DNA of 64,000 nt from Winslowiella toletana (GCF_017875465.1 NZ_JAGGMQ010000001.1:3658001-3722000), one strand, 5' to 3'. Positions 18,843 to 28,156 are shown, numbered from the stretch's first letter. Made by a program: numbers and translations. Notes: generated by a model not told the origin, from the sequence alone.

Positions 18843-18965
18843 ATGCCTGCTTCTCTTCCTCCCCAATCGACTCTGTTTACGCTCTCTGCCCCCGCCAGGC
18901 TGTTGCTGAGCTTATCGCCCGTAGCGTTGCTGGCTGCTGCGGTATGGTGGGCGACTGCGCAATGA
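18843..18965 (+). CDS. 40-residue membrane peptide leading the metal ABC operon
   Basis: This small open frame was read directly from the sequence. It encodes MPASLPPQSTLFTLSAPARL followed by a 17-20 residue hydrophobic stretch (LLLSLSPVALLAAAVWWA), so a single-pass inner-membrane peptide is predicted. It is the first frame after the Zur-like box. Its TGA (18963-18965) overlaps the ATG of the ATPase gene (18962-18964), the same ATGA coupling used between permease and binding protein. No family was recognised. It could be a small subunit of the transporter or a coupling leader. The ribosome-binding site (GCGGAA) is weak. Confidence 0.55.
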   Translation: MPASLPPQSTLFTLSAPARLLLSLSPVALLAAAVWWATAQ

Positions 18966-19642
18966 TTTGCTTGCAAAATTTGCAGGCCGGCTACCGGCGT
19001 CAGCCGGTTACGCCGGTAATCAATGGCCGCTTTACCCGGGGATCGATGACAGCGCTGGTCGGCTCCAACGGTTCAGGAAAATCCACGCTGCTCAAAACCC
19101 TTGCCGGTTTACTGCCGCCGGTGGCGGGAAGCTATCAGTTATCTCAGCCATCTGCGGCAGCGGGTTGGTTACCGCAGCAGTCTGAAATTGAACGACAGTT
19201 CCCGATTACCGTATTTGATCTGGTGGCAATGGGCTGCTGGCAGCGCAGTGGCTGGTTCGGTGCTATTGGCCGTCAGTTGCGTCAGGAGATTATGCAAAAT
19301 CTGCAGCGGGTAAGAATGGCTGATTTCGCCGATGCCCAGCCAGGCACGCTCTCCGGCGGACAGTTGCAGCGCGTGCTGTTTGCCCGTCTGCTGATGCAGC
19401 AGGCTTCTCTGCTGTTGCTCGACGAGCCATTTACCGGCATCGACAGCCCGACCATCGAGCTGCTGCTGGATTTGCTGGCGGAACGTCATCGCCAGGGTTG
19501 CACACTGATTGTGGTGCTGCATGACCTCAGTATGGTGGATGCGTGGTTCCCGCAGGTTTTACGGTTGCATCCGGATAAGAGCGAGTGGCAGACGCGCGTG
19601 CTCGCCAGAGCGCCGCTACGGCAGGCTGGAGGCGTGCAGTGA
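18962..19642 (+). CDS. Metal (zinc-type) ABC transporter ATPase
   Basis: This 226-residue cytosolic ATPase belongs to the cation ABC uptake family of ZnuC/MntB/TroB type. Walker A is GSNGSGKST, the signature is LSGGQLQRV, Walker B is LLLLDEPFTGID and the switch is VLHDLS. ATG 18962 was chosen because it overlaps the stop of the preceding peptide and gives the natural N terminus MICLQNLQAGYR. The stop overlaps the permease ATG by one base (TGATG). It is not the core znuC, which lies with znuB and znuA elsewhere in enterobacteria. Confidence 0.9.
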   Translation: MICLQNLQAGYRRQPVTPVINGRFTRGSMTALVGSNGSGKSTLLKTLAGLLPPVAGSYQLSQPSAAAGWLPQQSEIERQFPITVFDLVAMGCWQRSGWFGAIGRQLRQEIMQNLQRVRMADFADAQPGTLSGGQLQRVLFARLLMQQASLLLLDEPFTGIDSPTIELLLDLLAERHRQGCTLIVVLHDLSMVDAWFPQVLRLHPDKSEWQTRVLARAPLRQAGGVQ

Positions 19643-20517
19643 TGATGGTTAGCCTGTTGCACCCGTTTATTGAGTTCGGCTTTATGCGTCGCGCGCTGGT
19701 GGCTTGTGTGGCGTTATCAGTCAGCGCCACACCGCTCGGCGTATTTCTCCAGCTGCGGCGCATGAGCCTGGTAGGCGATGCGCTGTCCCATGCGGTGCTG
19801 CCAGGCGCGGCGATTGGCTATTTAATCTCTGGTCTGTCGCTGGTGGCGATGGGGATCGGCGGATTTATTGCCGGTCTGACCGTAGCCTTGCTTTCCGGCG
19901 CCGTCAGCCGCTTTACCCCGTTACGTGAAGATGCCAGTTTTGCCGGTTTTTACCTCGGCTCGCTGGCGCTGGGCGTGACGCTGGTGTCATTGCGCGGATC
20001 CAGCGTTGATCTGCTGCATGTGCTGTTTGGCTCGCTGCTGGCGGTCGACAACCTGTCGATCATGCTGGTTGGCAGTATCGCGGCGATGACGCTGCTGCTG
20101 CTGGCGCTGATCTACCGGCCATTAGTGATTGACGCTTTTGACCCCACCTTCTTACGCGCGCAGAGCCGCTGGAGTTCACCGCTGGTGAATGGCCTGTTTC
20201 TGGTGCTGGTGGTGATCAATCTGGTGGCCGGTTTCCAGGTGCTGGGCACGCTGATGTCGGTAGGACTGATGATGCTGCCAGCCACCAGTTCACGCTTCTG
20301 GAGCTTGCGTCTGCCTGGCATGCTCGCCGCCGCGATCACCCTTGCCGTGATTGCCAGCTTCAGTGGCCTGTTCGCCTCATTTTATCTCGCGCTGCCAGCC
20401 GGTCCGGCGGTGGTGCTGAGTGCTGCCATTCTGTTTTTTATCTCGATTTTAGTCGGGCCGCACGGTGGTCTGTTAACGCGCCGCCGTTTTATTTTGACAG
20501 GTAAGGAGAACGTATGA
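19642..20517 (+). CDS. Metal (zinc-type) ABC transporter permease
   Basis: This 291-residue integral membrane protein of the ABC-3 family (ZnuB/TroC/MntC) has eight to nine predicted helices. The conserved early segment is RRMSLVGDALSHAVLPGAAI. It would form the translocation channel as a dimer with two copies of the ATPase. The start was placed at ATG 19642, overlapping the ATPase stop; the frame is open further upstream but only within the ATPase gene. The last bases overlap the binding-protein start as ATGA. Confidence 0.92.
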   Translation: MMVSLLHPFIEFGFMRRALVACVALSVSATPLGVFLQLRRMSLVGDALSHAVLPGAAIGYLISGLSLVAMGIGGFIAGLTVALLSGAVSRFTPLREDASFAGFYLGSLALGVTLVSLRGSSVDLLHVLFGSLLAVDNLSIMLVGSIAAMTLLLLALIYRPLVIDAFDPTFLRAQSRWSSPLVNGLFLVLVVINLVAGFQVLGTLMSVGLMMLPATSSRFWSLRLPGMLAAAITLAVIASFSGLFASFYLALPAGPAVVLSAAILFFISILVGPHGGLLTRRRFILTGKENV

Positions 20518-21392
20518 AGAAGTTACCCATAGCGCTGGCATTAGCTGCGTTGATCGGCAGCCCGCTGGCACTGGCCAAAACGGTAGAAACCGTCGCCAGT
20601 TTTACCGTGCTGGCGGATATCGTGCAGCAGGTCGGCGGGGAACATGTGAAGGTTAAAAGTCTGGTGGGGCCTGATGGCGACCCGCACAGCTTTGAACCTA
20701 CGCCGCAGGATAGCCAGGCGCTGTCGCAGGCGGATGTGGTGTTTGTCAGCGGACTGGGAATGGAAGGCTGGATGGATCGCCTGGTGATCGCTTCCGGTTA
20801 CAAAGGCAAAGTGATTGTCGCTTCAAGCGGCGTCAACACACGCAAAATGGAAGAGGATGGCGAAACCATTACCGATCCACATGCGTGGAACAGTATGCAA
20901 AATGGCGTGGTGTATGCCACCAATGTGATGAACGCGCTGATTGCCGCCGATCCTGACGATGCTGACTATTTCCGCCAGCATGGCGCCGCCTATATCAGCC
21001 AGCTTAAGCAGCTCGACAGCTGGGCGCAGCAGACCTTTAACGGGATTCCGGATGCGAAGCGTCAGGTGCTGACCAGCCATGATGCCTTTGGCTATTTCGG
21101 TCAGCGCTATGGCGTGCGCTTCCTGGCGCCAGTCGGATTTTCCACCGAGTCAGAAGCCAGCGCCAGCGATGTGGCCAGCTTAATTAAGCAGCTGAAAACA
21201 GAGAAAATTCACAGCTACTTTATTGAGAATCAAACCGATCCGCGTCTGGTAAAACAGATCGCAGCGGCGACCGGCGCGCAGCCAGGCGGTGAGCTTTATC
21301 CGGAAGCGTTATCCACACAGGATGGACCCGCAGCCAGTTATATTGCGGCGTTTAAACATAATGTTGAGAGTATTGCCGGCAGTATGAAGTAA
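20514..21392 (+). CDS. Metal-binding periplasmic protein of the ABC transporter
   Basis: This 292-residue cluster A-I solute-binding protein has a signal peptide (about 1-21, ending ALA). Likely metal ligands are His58 (GDPHSFEP), His123 (TDPHAW), His189 (TSHDAFGYF) and an acidic residue near 264 (LYPEAL). Histidine at the third position is the zinc/TroA-like pattern; manganese-type PsaA has glutamate there. This agrees with the Zur-like box. The His-rich loop typical of ZnuA is absent, so this looks like a secondary zinc importer. Confidence 0.9.
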   Translation: MKKLPIALALAALIGSPLALAKTVETVASFTVLADIVQQVGGEHVKVKSLVGPDGDPHSFEPTPQDSQALSQADVVFVSGLGMEGWMDRLVIASGYKGKVIVASSGVNTRKMEEDGETITDPHAWNSMQNGVVYATNVMNALIAADPDDADYFRQHGAAYISQLKQLDSWAQQTFNGIPDAKRQVLTSHDAFGYFGQRYGVRFLAPVGFSTESEASASDVASLIKQLKTEKIHSYFIENQTDPRLVKQIAAATGAQPGGELYPEALSTQDGPAASYIAAFKHNVESIAGSMK

Positions 21393-21393
21393 T

Positions 21394-21424
21394 AAAAAAA
21401 GGGCCGGAAGCGTGCTTCCGGCCC
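21394..21424 (-). terminator. Terminator of the L31B/L36B transcript
   Basis: Ten-bp stem GGGCCGGAAG / CTTCCGGCCC with the A run on the left side. It therefore works as an intrinsic terminator for the leftward transcript. It could also protect the 3' end of the convergent metal operon. Confidence 0.82.
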
Positions 21425-21445
21425 AAAGGGATAAACGATACGACA

Positions 21446-21586
21446 CTAACGTTTTTTCTTTCTTCCCTGAACCGCCTTAAAGCGCGGGTTACTCTTACAA
21501 ATGACGTAGATACGGCCTTTACGGCGCACCACGATGCAATCTTTGTGACGCTTTTTGGCCGAAGCCAGTGAACTCAGTACCTGCAT
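21446..21586 (-). CDS. ykgO: Ribosomal protein L36, zinc-independent paralogue
   Basis: This 46-residue type B L36 protein begins [20 protein letters not shown]. Zinc-binding L36 has three cysteines and a histidine; only two cysteines remain here, so the zinc ribbon cannot form. Such paralogues replace the zinc form when zinc is scarce and so spare the metal. The start at 21586 gives the family N terminus; the frame is open upstream into ykgM. It lies 13 bp after ykgM and shares its Zur-like operator. Confidence 0.95.
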   Translation of the reverse strand: MQVLSSLASAKKRHKDCIVVRRKGRIYVICKSNPRFKAVQGRKKKR

Positions 21587-21599
21587 AACGGCCCCTGAC

Positions 21600-21857
21600 T
21601 TATTTGCTTTTATTGAAGAAGTTGCCATAACGCTGATTAAAGCGCGCCGCACTGCCTTCTTTGTTAAATTCTTTCTGCTTGCCGGTGTAGTAAGCGTGCG
21701 AGGCAGAAGAGACATCGAGGGTAACGTACGGGTAAGTCGCCCCTTCAAATTCTACGGTGCGGTCGGTTTTAATGGTGGAACCGACTTTAAAGTAGTGATC
21801 AGCGCTGGTGTCATGAAACACCACCGTACGATAGTGGGGATGGATATCAGCTTTCAT
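21600..21857 (-). CDS. ykgM: Ribosomal protein L31 type B, zinc-independent
   Basis: This 85-residue L31B starts [20 protein letters not shown]. It lacks the CxxC pairs of zinc-containing L31 and carries the longer C-terminal tail of type B ([14 protein letters not shown]). In E. coli ykgM is repressed by Zur and made under zinc starvation, displacing zinc-loaded L31 from ribosomes. A Zur-like palindrome lies 18 bases upstream. It is convergent with the metal ABC operon, so zinc uptake and zinc saving are adjacent. Confidence 0.96.
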   Translation of the reverse strand: MKADIHPHYRTVVFHDTSADHYFKVGSTIKTDRTVEFEGATYPYVTLDVSSASHAYYTGKQKEFNKEGSAARFNQRYGNFFNKSK

Positions 21858-21874
21858 CGTTGCTCCGGAATTTG

Positions 21875-21888
21875 TATGTTATAACATA
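21875..21888 (-). promoter_or_regulatory. Zur-like operator of ykgM-ykgO
   Basis: The same perfect palindrome TATGTTATAACATA as at 18805-18818, 18 bases before the ykgM start codon. The match extends leftward to GTTATGTTATAACATA when both sites are read toward their genes. Confidence 0.82.
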
Positions 21889-21948
21889 ACAATTATTATG
21901 CGCCGGGCAGATGAGAATTGCAACCCAACTTAATCGCAGAAAACGGGC

Positions 21949-21976
21949 AAAAAAAAGAGGCCGCATTAGCGGCCTC
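21949..21976 (-). terminator. acrB intrinsic terminator
   Basis: GAGGCCGC / GCGGCCTC stem with a four-base loop, preceded on the plus strand by eight A residues, that is, a T run for the leftward acrAB transcript. Confidence 0.88.
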
Positions 21977-21998
21977 TGTTGATCACTGTCAGTAAAGC

Positions 21999-24900
21999 TT
22001 AGTGATGCGATTGCTGTTCAGAATGTCCCTGTTCAATCTCTTCTTTGTGTTTGCTAAAGCGGCGGCGTACCACCACGAAGAACACCGGAACGAAGAAGAT
22101 TGCCAGTACGGTCGCCGTGACCATCCCGCCCATTACACCGGTACCTACGGCGTTCTGGGAACCGGAGCCCGCGCCGGTACTGATGGCCAGTGGCAGTACC
22201 CCGAGGATAAAGGCCAGCGAGGTCATCAGAATCGGGCGTAAACGCATACGCACCGCTTCCAGCGTGGACTCGACCAGCCCTTTGCCCTCTTTTTCCATCA
22301 GATCTTTGGCGAATTCGACGATTAATATCGCGTTCTTCGCCGACAAGCCAATGGTTGTCAGCAGGCCCACCACAAAGTAGACGTCATTGTTCAGACCACG
22401 CAGAGTGGTAAACAACAGCGCACCAATCACACCCAGCGGCACCACCAGCATAACCGCGAAAGGTATCGACCAGCTCTCATACAATGCCGCCAGACAGAGG
22501 AATACCACTATCAGCGAGATGGCATACAGGGCAGGGGCCTGGTTACCGGACAGACGTTCCTGATAGGACATACCGGTCCAGTCGTAGCCAATACCGGTTG
22601 GCAGCTGCGACGCCAGATTTTCCATCAGCTCCATTGCGGAACCGGAGCTTTTACCCGGAGCGGCCTGGCCGAGGATTTCCATCGAAGGCAAGCCGTTATA
22701 GCGTTCCAGACGAGGTGAACCATATTCCCATTTCGCCGATGCAAAGGCGTTAAACGAGACCATGCCGCCACTACTGTTACGCACATACCAGTTATTGATA
22801 TCACTTGGCAGCATACGGTAAGGCGCATCACCCATCACGTAGACTTTCTTCACACGACCGCGATCGATAAAGTCGTTGACGTAAGTCCCGCCCCACGAAG
22901 CACGCAGCGTGGTATTGATATCAGAGATAGAGACACCCAGCGCTTCCGCTTTCTCCTGATCAATATCCAGTTTGTACTGCGGCGTATCTTCCAGACCATT
23001 TGGACGCACACCCACCAGCGTATCGCTGTGCTGAGCAATCAGACCAAACAGCTGGTTACGCGCCTGCGTCAGCTTCTCGTGACCCAGGTTAGCCTGGTCG
23101 ATCAGCTGGAAGTCAAAGCCGGTTGCGGTACCCAGTTCAACAATCGCTGGCAGGTTAAACGGAATCACCATCGCATCTTTAATCACCGACAGCGCACCCA
23201 TCGCACGTGCGGTAATCGCCGGAACTTTGCTCTCCGTACCCGGACGCTCATCCCATGGTTTCAGACTGACGAAGGCGATACCGGTGTTCTGGCCACGGCC
23301 GGCAAAACCAAAGCCGTTAACGGTAAACACCGAGCTGACCGTGTCTTTCTCTTTGGTCAGATAGTAATCCGTCACCTGATCGAGCACTTTCTGCGTACGC
23401 TCTTGCGTCGCGCCAGCAGGCAGCTGCGCCATGGTCAGGAAGACACCCTGGTCCTCTTCCGGCAGGAACGAGCTGGGTAAGCGCAGGAACAGTACTGCCA
23501 TGCCCACCACGATCAGCAGATAGATAATCAGGTAGCGGCCGGTGCTGCGAATGATATGGCCCACACTGTCGGTATAGTGATGGGTGCTCTTATCAAACAT
23601 CCGGTTAAACCAGCCGAAGAAACCAGTGGTTTTGCCGTGTTCACCTTTCTTGATGGGTTTCAGCATGGTGGCGCAGAGCGCCGGGGTCAGCACCAGCGCC
23701 ACAATCACCGACAGAACCATCGCGGAAACGATGGTGATCGAGAACTGACGATAGATAACCCCGGTAGAACCGCCGAAGAATGCCATCGGAATAAATACCG
23801 CTGACAGCACCAGCGCGATACCGACCAGTGCGCCCTGGATCTGATCCATCGATTTACGCGTGGCTTCTTTGGGCGGTAATCCATCCTCCGCCATCACACG
23901 CTCGACGTTCTCCACCACCACGATGGCGTCATCCACCAATAGCCCGATGGCGAGCACCAGCCCGAACATCGTCAGGGTGTTTATCGAATAACCAAAGGCG
24001 TTGATAATGGCAAATGTCCCTAACAACACCACCGGCACCGCGATCGTTGGGATCAGGGTAGCGCGGAAGTTTTGCAGGAACAGGTACATCACCAGGAACA
24101 CCAGCACGATCGCTTCAACGAGGGTTTTCACCACTTCGAAGATGGAGATTTTAACGAACGGCGTGGTGTCATATGGATAAACCACTTTCAGACCTGCAGG
24201 GAAGAACGGTTCCAGTTTTGCCAGTTCCGCTTTTACCGCTGCGGCGGTATCCAGTGCGTTAGCGCCAGTTGCCAGTTTAATCCCCAGACCGGATGCCGGC
24301 TGGCCATTATAACGGGCAACAATCTCGTAGTTTTCCCCACCCAGTTCAATTTTCGCTACGTCGCGCAGGCGCACCTGCGAACCATCCGCGTTGACCTTCA
24401 GCAAAATTTTGCCGAACTCATCGGTAGAGGTAAGACGTGTCTGCGCAATAATCGAGGCGTTCAGCTGCTGGCCTTTCACTGGTGGCGTACCACCAAGCTG
24501 ACCGGCTGCGACCTGGGCATTCTGATTGGTAATGGCGGTGATCACATCCACCGGCGTCAGCTGATAGTTATTCAGCTTATGCGGATCCATCCAGATACGC
24601 ATCGCGTACTGGGCGCCAAACAGCTGGGTATCACCGACACCGCTGACGCGGCTGATCGGGTCTTTGATATTCGAGCCAACATAGTCCGCAATATCATTCT
24701 GCGTCATGCTGCCGGTATCGTTGATAAAACCGGCCACCATCAGGAAGCTGCTGGAGGATTTCTGAACCTTAATCCCCTGTTGCTGAACTTCCTGTGGCAG
24801 TAACGGCATCGCCAGCTGCAGTTTGTTCTGCACCTGAACCTGCGCGATATCCGGGTCAGTACCCGATTCAAAGGTAATGGTCAGCGTCACGGTACCAGAG

Positions 24901-25151
24901 GAGTCACTGCTGGAACTCATGTACATCTGGCCATCGATACCATTCATATTCTGTTCGATGACCTGCGTGACGGAGTCCTGCAAGGTTTTCGCATCAGCAC
25001 CCGGATAAGTCGCGGTGATCTCAATCGCCGGTGGAGCAACGTTAGGATATTGCTCGATCGGCAGTTTAAGAATCGACAGCGCACCCGCCAGCATAATAAT
25101 GATGGCGATAACCCAGGCAAAAATGGGGCGATCGATAAAGAACTTAGCCAT
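21999..25151 (-). CDS. acrB: Multidrug efflux RND transporter AcrB
   Basis: This 1050-residue inner-membrane proton-driven pump works with AcrA and TolC to export drugs, bile salts and dyes. It has twelve membrane helices with two large periplasmic loops. The N terminus [20 protein letters not shown] is characteristic, as are the helix 4 proton-relay aspartates in [18 protein letters not shown]. It starts 17 bp after acrA, so the pair is co-transcribed. The C-terminal tail is rich in His/Gln. Length and sequence are typical. Confidence 0.98.
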   Translation of the reverse strand: MAKFFIDRPIFAWVIAIIIMLAGALSILKLPIEQYPNVAPPAIEITATYPGADAKTLQDSVTQVIEQNMNGIDGQMYMSSSSDSSGTVTLTITFESGTDPDIAQVQVQNKLQLAMPLLPQEVQQQGIKVQKSSSSFLMVAGFINDTGSMTQNDIADYVGSNIKDPISRVSGVGDTQLFGAQYAMRIWMDPHKLNNYQLTPVDVITAITNQNAQVAAGQLGGTPPVKGQQLNASIIAQTRLTSTDEFGKILLKVNADGSQVRLRDVAKIELGGENYEIVARYNGQPASGLGIKLATGANALDTAAAVKAELAKLEPFFPAGLKVVYPYDTTPFVKISIFEVVKTLVEAIVLVFLVMYLFLQNFRATLIPTIAVPVVLLGTFAIINAFGYSINTLTMFGLVLAIGLLVDDAIVVVENVERVMAEDGLPPKEATRKSMDQIQGALVGIALVLSAVFIPMAFFGGSTGVIYRQFSITIVSAMVLSVIVALVLTPALCATMLKPIKKGEHGKTTGFFGWFNRMFDKSTHHYTDSVGHIIRSTGRYLIIYLLIVVGMAVLFLRLPSSFLPEEDQGVFLTMAQLPAGATQERTQKVLDQVTDYYLTKEKDTVSSVFTVNGFGFAGRGQNTGIAFVSLKPWDERPGTESKVPAITARAMGALSVIKDAMVIPFNLPAIVELGTATGFDFQLIDQANLGHEKLTQARNQLFGLIAQHSDTLVGVRPNGLEDTPQYKLDIDQEKAEALGVSISDINTTLRASWGGTYVNDFIDRGRVKKVYVMGDAPYRMLPSDINNWYVRNSSGGMVSFNAFASAKWEYGSPRLERYNGLPSMEILGQAAPGKSSGSAMELMENLASQLPTGIGYDWTGMSYQERLSGNQAPALYAISLIVVFLCLAALYESWSIPFAVMLVVPLGVIGALLFTTLRGLNNDVYFVVGLLTTIGLSAKNAILIVEFAKDLMEKEGKGLVESTLEAVRMRLRPILMTSLAFILGVLPLAISTGAGSGSQNAVGTGVMGGMVTATVLAIFFVPVFFVVVRRRFSKHKEEIEQGHSEQQSHH

Positions 25152-25168
25152 GTATCAGCGGCTCCTGT

Positions 25169-26359
25169 TTATGACTTGGTTTGTTCAGCCGACGCATCTT
25201 GTTTCTTCGCGTCGTCTGCACTCACTTCCTGCGGAGTCACCTGAGCGCCAGGTTTCGCACGCTGAATACCGGTAACGATAACTTTATCGCCATCCTTCAG
25301 ACCTGCTGAAACCAGCCACTTATCACCAATCGCCTGTTCGGCGGTCAGCTTGCGTACTTCCACTTTATTATCCTGACCAATCACCATCGCGGTAGCTTCA
25401 CCGGTTGGCGTACGGGTCACCGCCTGTTGCGGAACCAGCAGCGCATTCGGGTTGGTGCCTTCGTCCAGACGGGCACGGACAAACATCCCTGGCAGCAGAC
25501 GCTGATCCGGATTCGGGAACATGGCGCGCAGGGTAATGGAGCCGGTGGTCTCGTCGACGGTGACATCAGAGAATTCTAATGTTCCGGTACGGGCATAGGC
25601 GCTACCATCCTGCATTAACAGGGTGACGCTGGCTTTGCCGTCATCCTGCTTCAGCTTGCCTGACTCCAGTTCCTGACGCAGACGCAGAAATTCTTCACTG
25701 GATTGCGTAACGTCAACATAGATAGGGTCAAGTTGCTGCACGGTGGCGAGGGCGGTGGTTTGCGCGCTCTGCACTAAAGCCCCTTCAGTGACCGACGATT
25801 TACCAATACGTCCGCTGATTGGTGACGTGACTTTAGTGTAGGCGAGGTTAATACGCGCCGTTTCGACATTTGCTTTTGCTGCCTGTACCGCTGCTGCGGT
25901 CTGGCTGGCGGTGGCCATTGCCTGGTCATAATCCTGCTGACTGATATATTTGGTGCCCAGCAGCGGCTTATAACGTTTCACCGTCAATGCGGCGATCTGC
26001 GCGTTAGCGTTAGCCTGAGCCAAATCGCCTTTAGCGCTGTCCCAGGCAGCCTGATAGGTGGCCGGGTCGATCTGATACAGGGATTCCCCTGCTTTGATAT
26101 CGCTTCCCTCAACGAAATTCCGCTTCAAAATAATGCCCGAAACTTGTGGGCGCACTTCTGCAACGCGGAAGGAAGAGGTTCTGCCCGGTAGCTCGGTGGT
26201 CATTTTAAGTGGTGCGCTTTTTAAGGTGACAATGCCAACCTCGGGTGCTTGTTGCTGGCCGGCTTCTTGGGATTTATTTTCATCACATCCTGTTAGCACT
26301 AAGCTGCCTGAAAGCATCAGGACGGCCGCCAGAGGCGTTAACCCTCTGTTTTTGTTCAT
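25169..26359 (-). CDS. acrA: RND efflux periplasmic adaptor AcrA
   Basis: This 396-residue lipoprotein membrane-fusion protein links AcrB to TolC. The signal peptide ends in LVLTGC (lipobox cysteine at 25). The lipoyl, coiled-coil hairpin (about 98-170), beta-barrel and membrane-proximal domains follow in order, with the motif VRPQVSGIILKRNFVEGSDI. It is first in the acrAB operon. The 141-bp gap to divergent acrR carries the AcrR operator. Confidence 0.98.
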   Translation of the reverse strand: MNKNRGLTPLAAVLMLSGSLVLTGCDENKSQEAGQQQAPEVGIVTLKSAPLKMTTELPGRTSSFRVAEVRPQVSGIILKRNFVEGSDIKAGESLYQIDPATYQAAWDSAKGDLAQANANAQIAALTVKRYKPLLGTKYISQQDYDQAMATASQTAAAVQAAKANVETARINLAYTKVTSPISGRIGKSSVTEGALVQSAQTTALATVQQLDPIYVDVTQSSEEFLRLRQELESGKLKQDDGKASVTLLMQDGSAYARTGTLEFSDVTVDETTGSITLRAMFPNPDQRLLPGMFVRARLDEGTNPNALLVPQQAVTRTPTGEATAMVIGQDNKVEVRKLTAEQAIGDKWLVSAGLKDGDKVIVTGIQRAKPGAQVTPQEVSADDAKKQDASAEQTKS

Positions 26360-26448
26360 AAATAAACCTCGAGTGTCCGATATCGATTGTTCAATGGATC
26401 ACAAACCGTTAAACCCATTGCTGCGTTTAAATTATGGTCGTGCTATGT

Positions 26449-26472
26449 TACATACATTCGCAAATGTATGTA
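26449..26472. promoter_or_regulatory. AcrR operator between acrA and acrR
   Basis: A 24-bp inverted repeat, TACATACATT followed by CGCA and AATGTATGTA, agrees closely with the AcrR binding site of E. coli. It lies in the divergent promoter region, so AcrR can control both acrAB and itself. Confidence 0.9.
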
Positions 26473-26500
26473 AATCTACCCTTTTGTAAAAAACACCCTT

Positions 26501-27136
26501 ATGGCACGAAAAACCAAACAGCAAGCCCTTGAAACGCGGAATCAAATTATTGATGCAGCGATAACCCGGTTTTCTGAAGATGGTGTCTCCGCGACATCAC
26601 TGGCGGATATTGCTCAAGCCGCTGGTGTGACGCGTGGTGCGATTTACTGGCATTTCAAAAATAAAGCCGACTTGCTGAACGAGATTTGGTCACAGTCTGA
26701 GTCCGGTATGGACGACTTAGAGACTGAGTATCAAATAAAATACCCTGACGATCCACTTTCCGTTATGCGTGCGATGCTTAACTATGTATTTGAGTCCACG
26801 GCGCGCGACCAGCGGAGAAGGTCACTTATGGAAATTATTTTCCATAAGTGTGAGTTTGTCGGTGAAATGACAACTCTGCAAATGATGCAGCAAAATTTAT
26901 ATCTTGAGTGTTACGAAAAAATAGAAGAAGTCCTGCGCAGTTGCATTGACCAGGGACAACTCCCTGCTGAACTTAATACGCGTCGCGCGGCAGTGATAAT
27001 GCGCGGTTATGTCAGCGGAATCATGGAAAACTGGTTGTTTATGCCGGATAGCTTCGATTTGGCGGCCGACGCGCCATTATTAGTAGAAACCCTGATCGAT
27101 ATGCTAATCACCAGCCCGACGCTGCGCCGGCCCTGA
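26501..27136 (+). CDS. acrR: TetR-family repressor AcrR
   Basis: This 211-residue repressor of acrAB releases DNA on binding drugs. The N-terminal helix-turn-helix (about 28-54) contains [20 protein letters not shown]. The remaining helices form the ligand pocket. It starts [20 protein letters not shown] as in E. coli. Its last 33 bases overlap the convergent ybaM gene. Confidence 0.97.
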   Translation: MARKTKQQALETRNQIIDAAITRFSEDGVSATSLADIAQAAGVTRGAIYWHFKNKADLLNEIWSQSESGMDDLETEYQIKYPDDPLSVMRAMLNYVFESTARDQRRRSLMEIIFHKCEFVGEMTTLQMMQQNLYLECYEKIEEVLRSCIDQGQLPAELNTRRAAVIMRGYVSGIMENWLFMPDSFDLAADAPLLVETLIDMLITSPTLRRP

Positions 27137-27277
27137 AGCCGCCAGTTTTTTTTCATAATCCCGCTTAATAATCTCCAGCGCCGCCAGCACCGTTTGCGGC
27201 GCCACCTGATTCTCTTCCAGCAGCATAATCAAATCCACTGCCAGTTTGACCTCATCGGGGGCTTTCTCTAATGACAT
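27104..27277 (-). CDS. ybaM: Small protein YbaM (DUF2496)
   Basis: This 57-residue protein was read from the minus strand. It begins [20 protein letters not shown] and continues with [16 protein letters not shown]. Both agree with E. coli YbaM, a small conserved enterobacterial protein of unknown function with a helical, charged sequence. The C-terminal tail differs and runs past the acrR stop, so the two convergent genes overlap by 33 bases. mscK (kefA), which lies beside ybaM in E. coli, is absent. Confidence 0.88.
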   Translation of the reverse strand: MSLEKAPDEVKLAVDLIMLLEENQVAPQTVLAALEIIKRDYEKKLAASGPAQRRAGD

Positions 27278-27301
27278 CGTGCAACTCCATTCAATGCGTG
27301 A

Positions 27302-27547
27302 TTATAAACGTAGTATTTTCGCTACCAGCATCATCACCAGCGCGCCCAGCAGCGCCAGCAGCAGGGCGCGCGGTTCAATGGTGGCCAGCGTTCCCCAGCT
27401 GAAATAGCTGCTGATATAGCCGCCGACCAGCGCACCGACCAGCGCCAGAATCAGAGTGGGAATCGATCCCCCCTGACGGCCCGGGAAAAACCTGCGTACC
27501 ACTAAGCCAGCGATTAAGCCGATCACAATCCAGGAGAGAAGTCCCAT
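27302..27547 (-). CDS. GlsB/YeaQ/YmgE-family small membrane protein
   Basis: This is an 81-residue, glycine-rich, very hydrophobic protein with three predicted membrane segments. The family hallmark is GLIAGLVVRRFFPGRQGGSI near the N terminus. The family is often labelled transglycosylase-associated or stress-response membrane protein; no enzymatic role is established. It is not part of the E. coli acrR-priC interval, so it is an insertion relative to that order. It lies 24 bp upstream of ybaM in the same direction. Confidence 0.9.
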   Translation of the reverse strand: MGLLSWIVIGLIAGLVVRRFFPGRQGGSIPTLILALVGALVGGYISSYFSWGTLATIEPRALLLALLGALVMMLVAKILRL

Positions 27548-27619
27548 TCCGTCACCCCGCGGTTAAAATTGCCTGTCCAGTATAGCCCGCCATCCGCTGA
27601 AGTGGCAGCCGCACGGCGC

Positions 27620-28156
27620 TTACTGCTGCTCTTCGCGGCGGGCTATCTCCAGTTCGATCTCTTTTAACGCCGCGCGGCAGCGTTGCAGACGGGCCTCCAG
27701 CGCCTCCAGCTCCTGCTGCATTTTTTGCTGCTGAACCAGCGTCTCCTGCTGGCCGAGCAGGCTTTCACGCCCGGCAATCATCTGCAGCAGGCGGCGCTCA
27801 AACTCCTGGTGGTCGGCCAGCTTTTGATAGAGCGTCTCGGCGCGTTTGCTGCCGCCACCTTCCTGACCGCGCAACGGCAGAGTGGCGATTTCACGCTGTA
27901 ACGCGCCGATTTGCAGCACCACACGCTCCGCCAGCCAGGCGAGGCGTTCAGCATGACTGTCATCAACCGCGTGCCGCAGTTGCAGCATCGTTTCGCGGAT
28001 TTCCAGCAGATAGTCGCCGAGACGCAGGCTCTGACAATGAAATAGCTGGTTATCAAAGCGTGCCCGGCGGGCGCGTCTGCCAGCCAGCGGCGCAACATGC
28101 TTTGCCAGCTCTTCCACGCGGCTGTCCAGCTGTTGCAGTAATAGCGAGCTTCTCAT
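27620..28156 (-). CDS. priC: Primosomal replication protein PriC
   Basis: This 178-residue protein of the DnaT/PriC replication-restart systems reloads DnaB at abandoned forks with leading-strand gaps. It is mostly helical and rich in Arg, Gln and Glu, with the conserved C-terminal segment EFERRLLQMIAGRESLL and a terminal coiled coil. ATG 28156 was chosen because it follows CGGAGAAG and fits the E. coli N terminus; an ATG eleven codons upstream lacks a site. It is divergent from ybaN. Confidence 0.9.
   Translation of the reverse strand: MRSSLLLQQLDSRVEELAKHVAPLAGRRARRARFDNQLFHCQSLRLGDYLLEIRETMLQLRHAVDDSHAERLAWLAERVVLQIGALQREIATLPLRGQEGGGSKRAETLYQKLADHQEFERRLLQMIAGRESLLGQQETLVQQQKMQQELEALEARLQRCRAALKEIELEIARREEQQ

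Noticed and set aside
18962-21392. Identification of the ABC operon as core znuCBA
   Set aside because: Gene order and the absence of the ZnuA His-rich loop differ, and znuABC in enterobacteria lies at another locus; kept as a secondary zinc-type importer.
22002-24803. Long plus-strand frames opposite acrB, including one of 243 codons
   Set aside because: Antisense shadows of a conserved RND pump gene; His/Gln/Arg-rich composition is typical of such artefacts.
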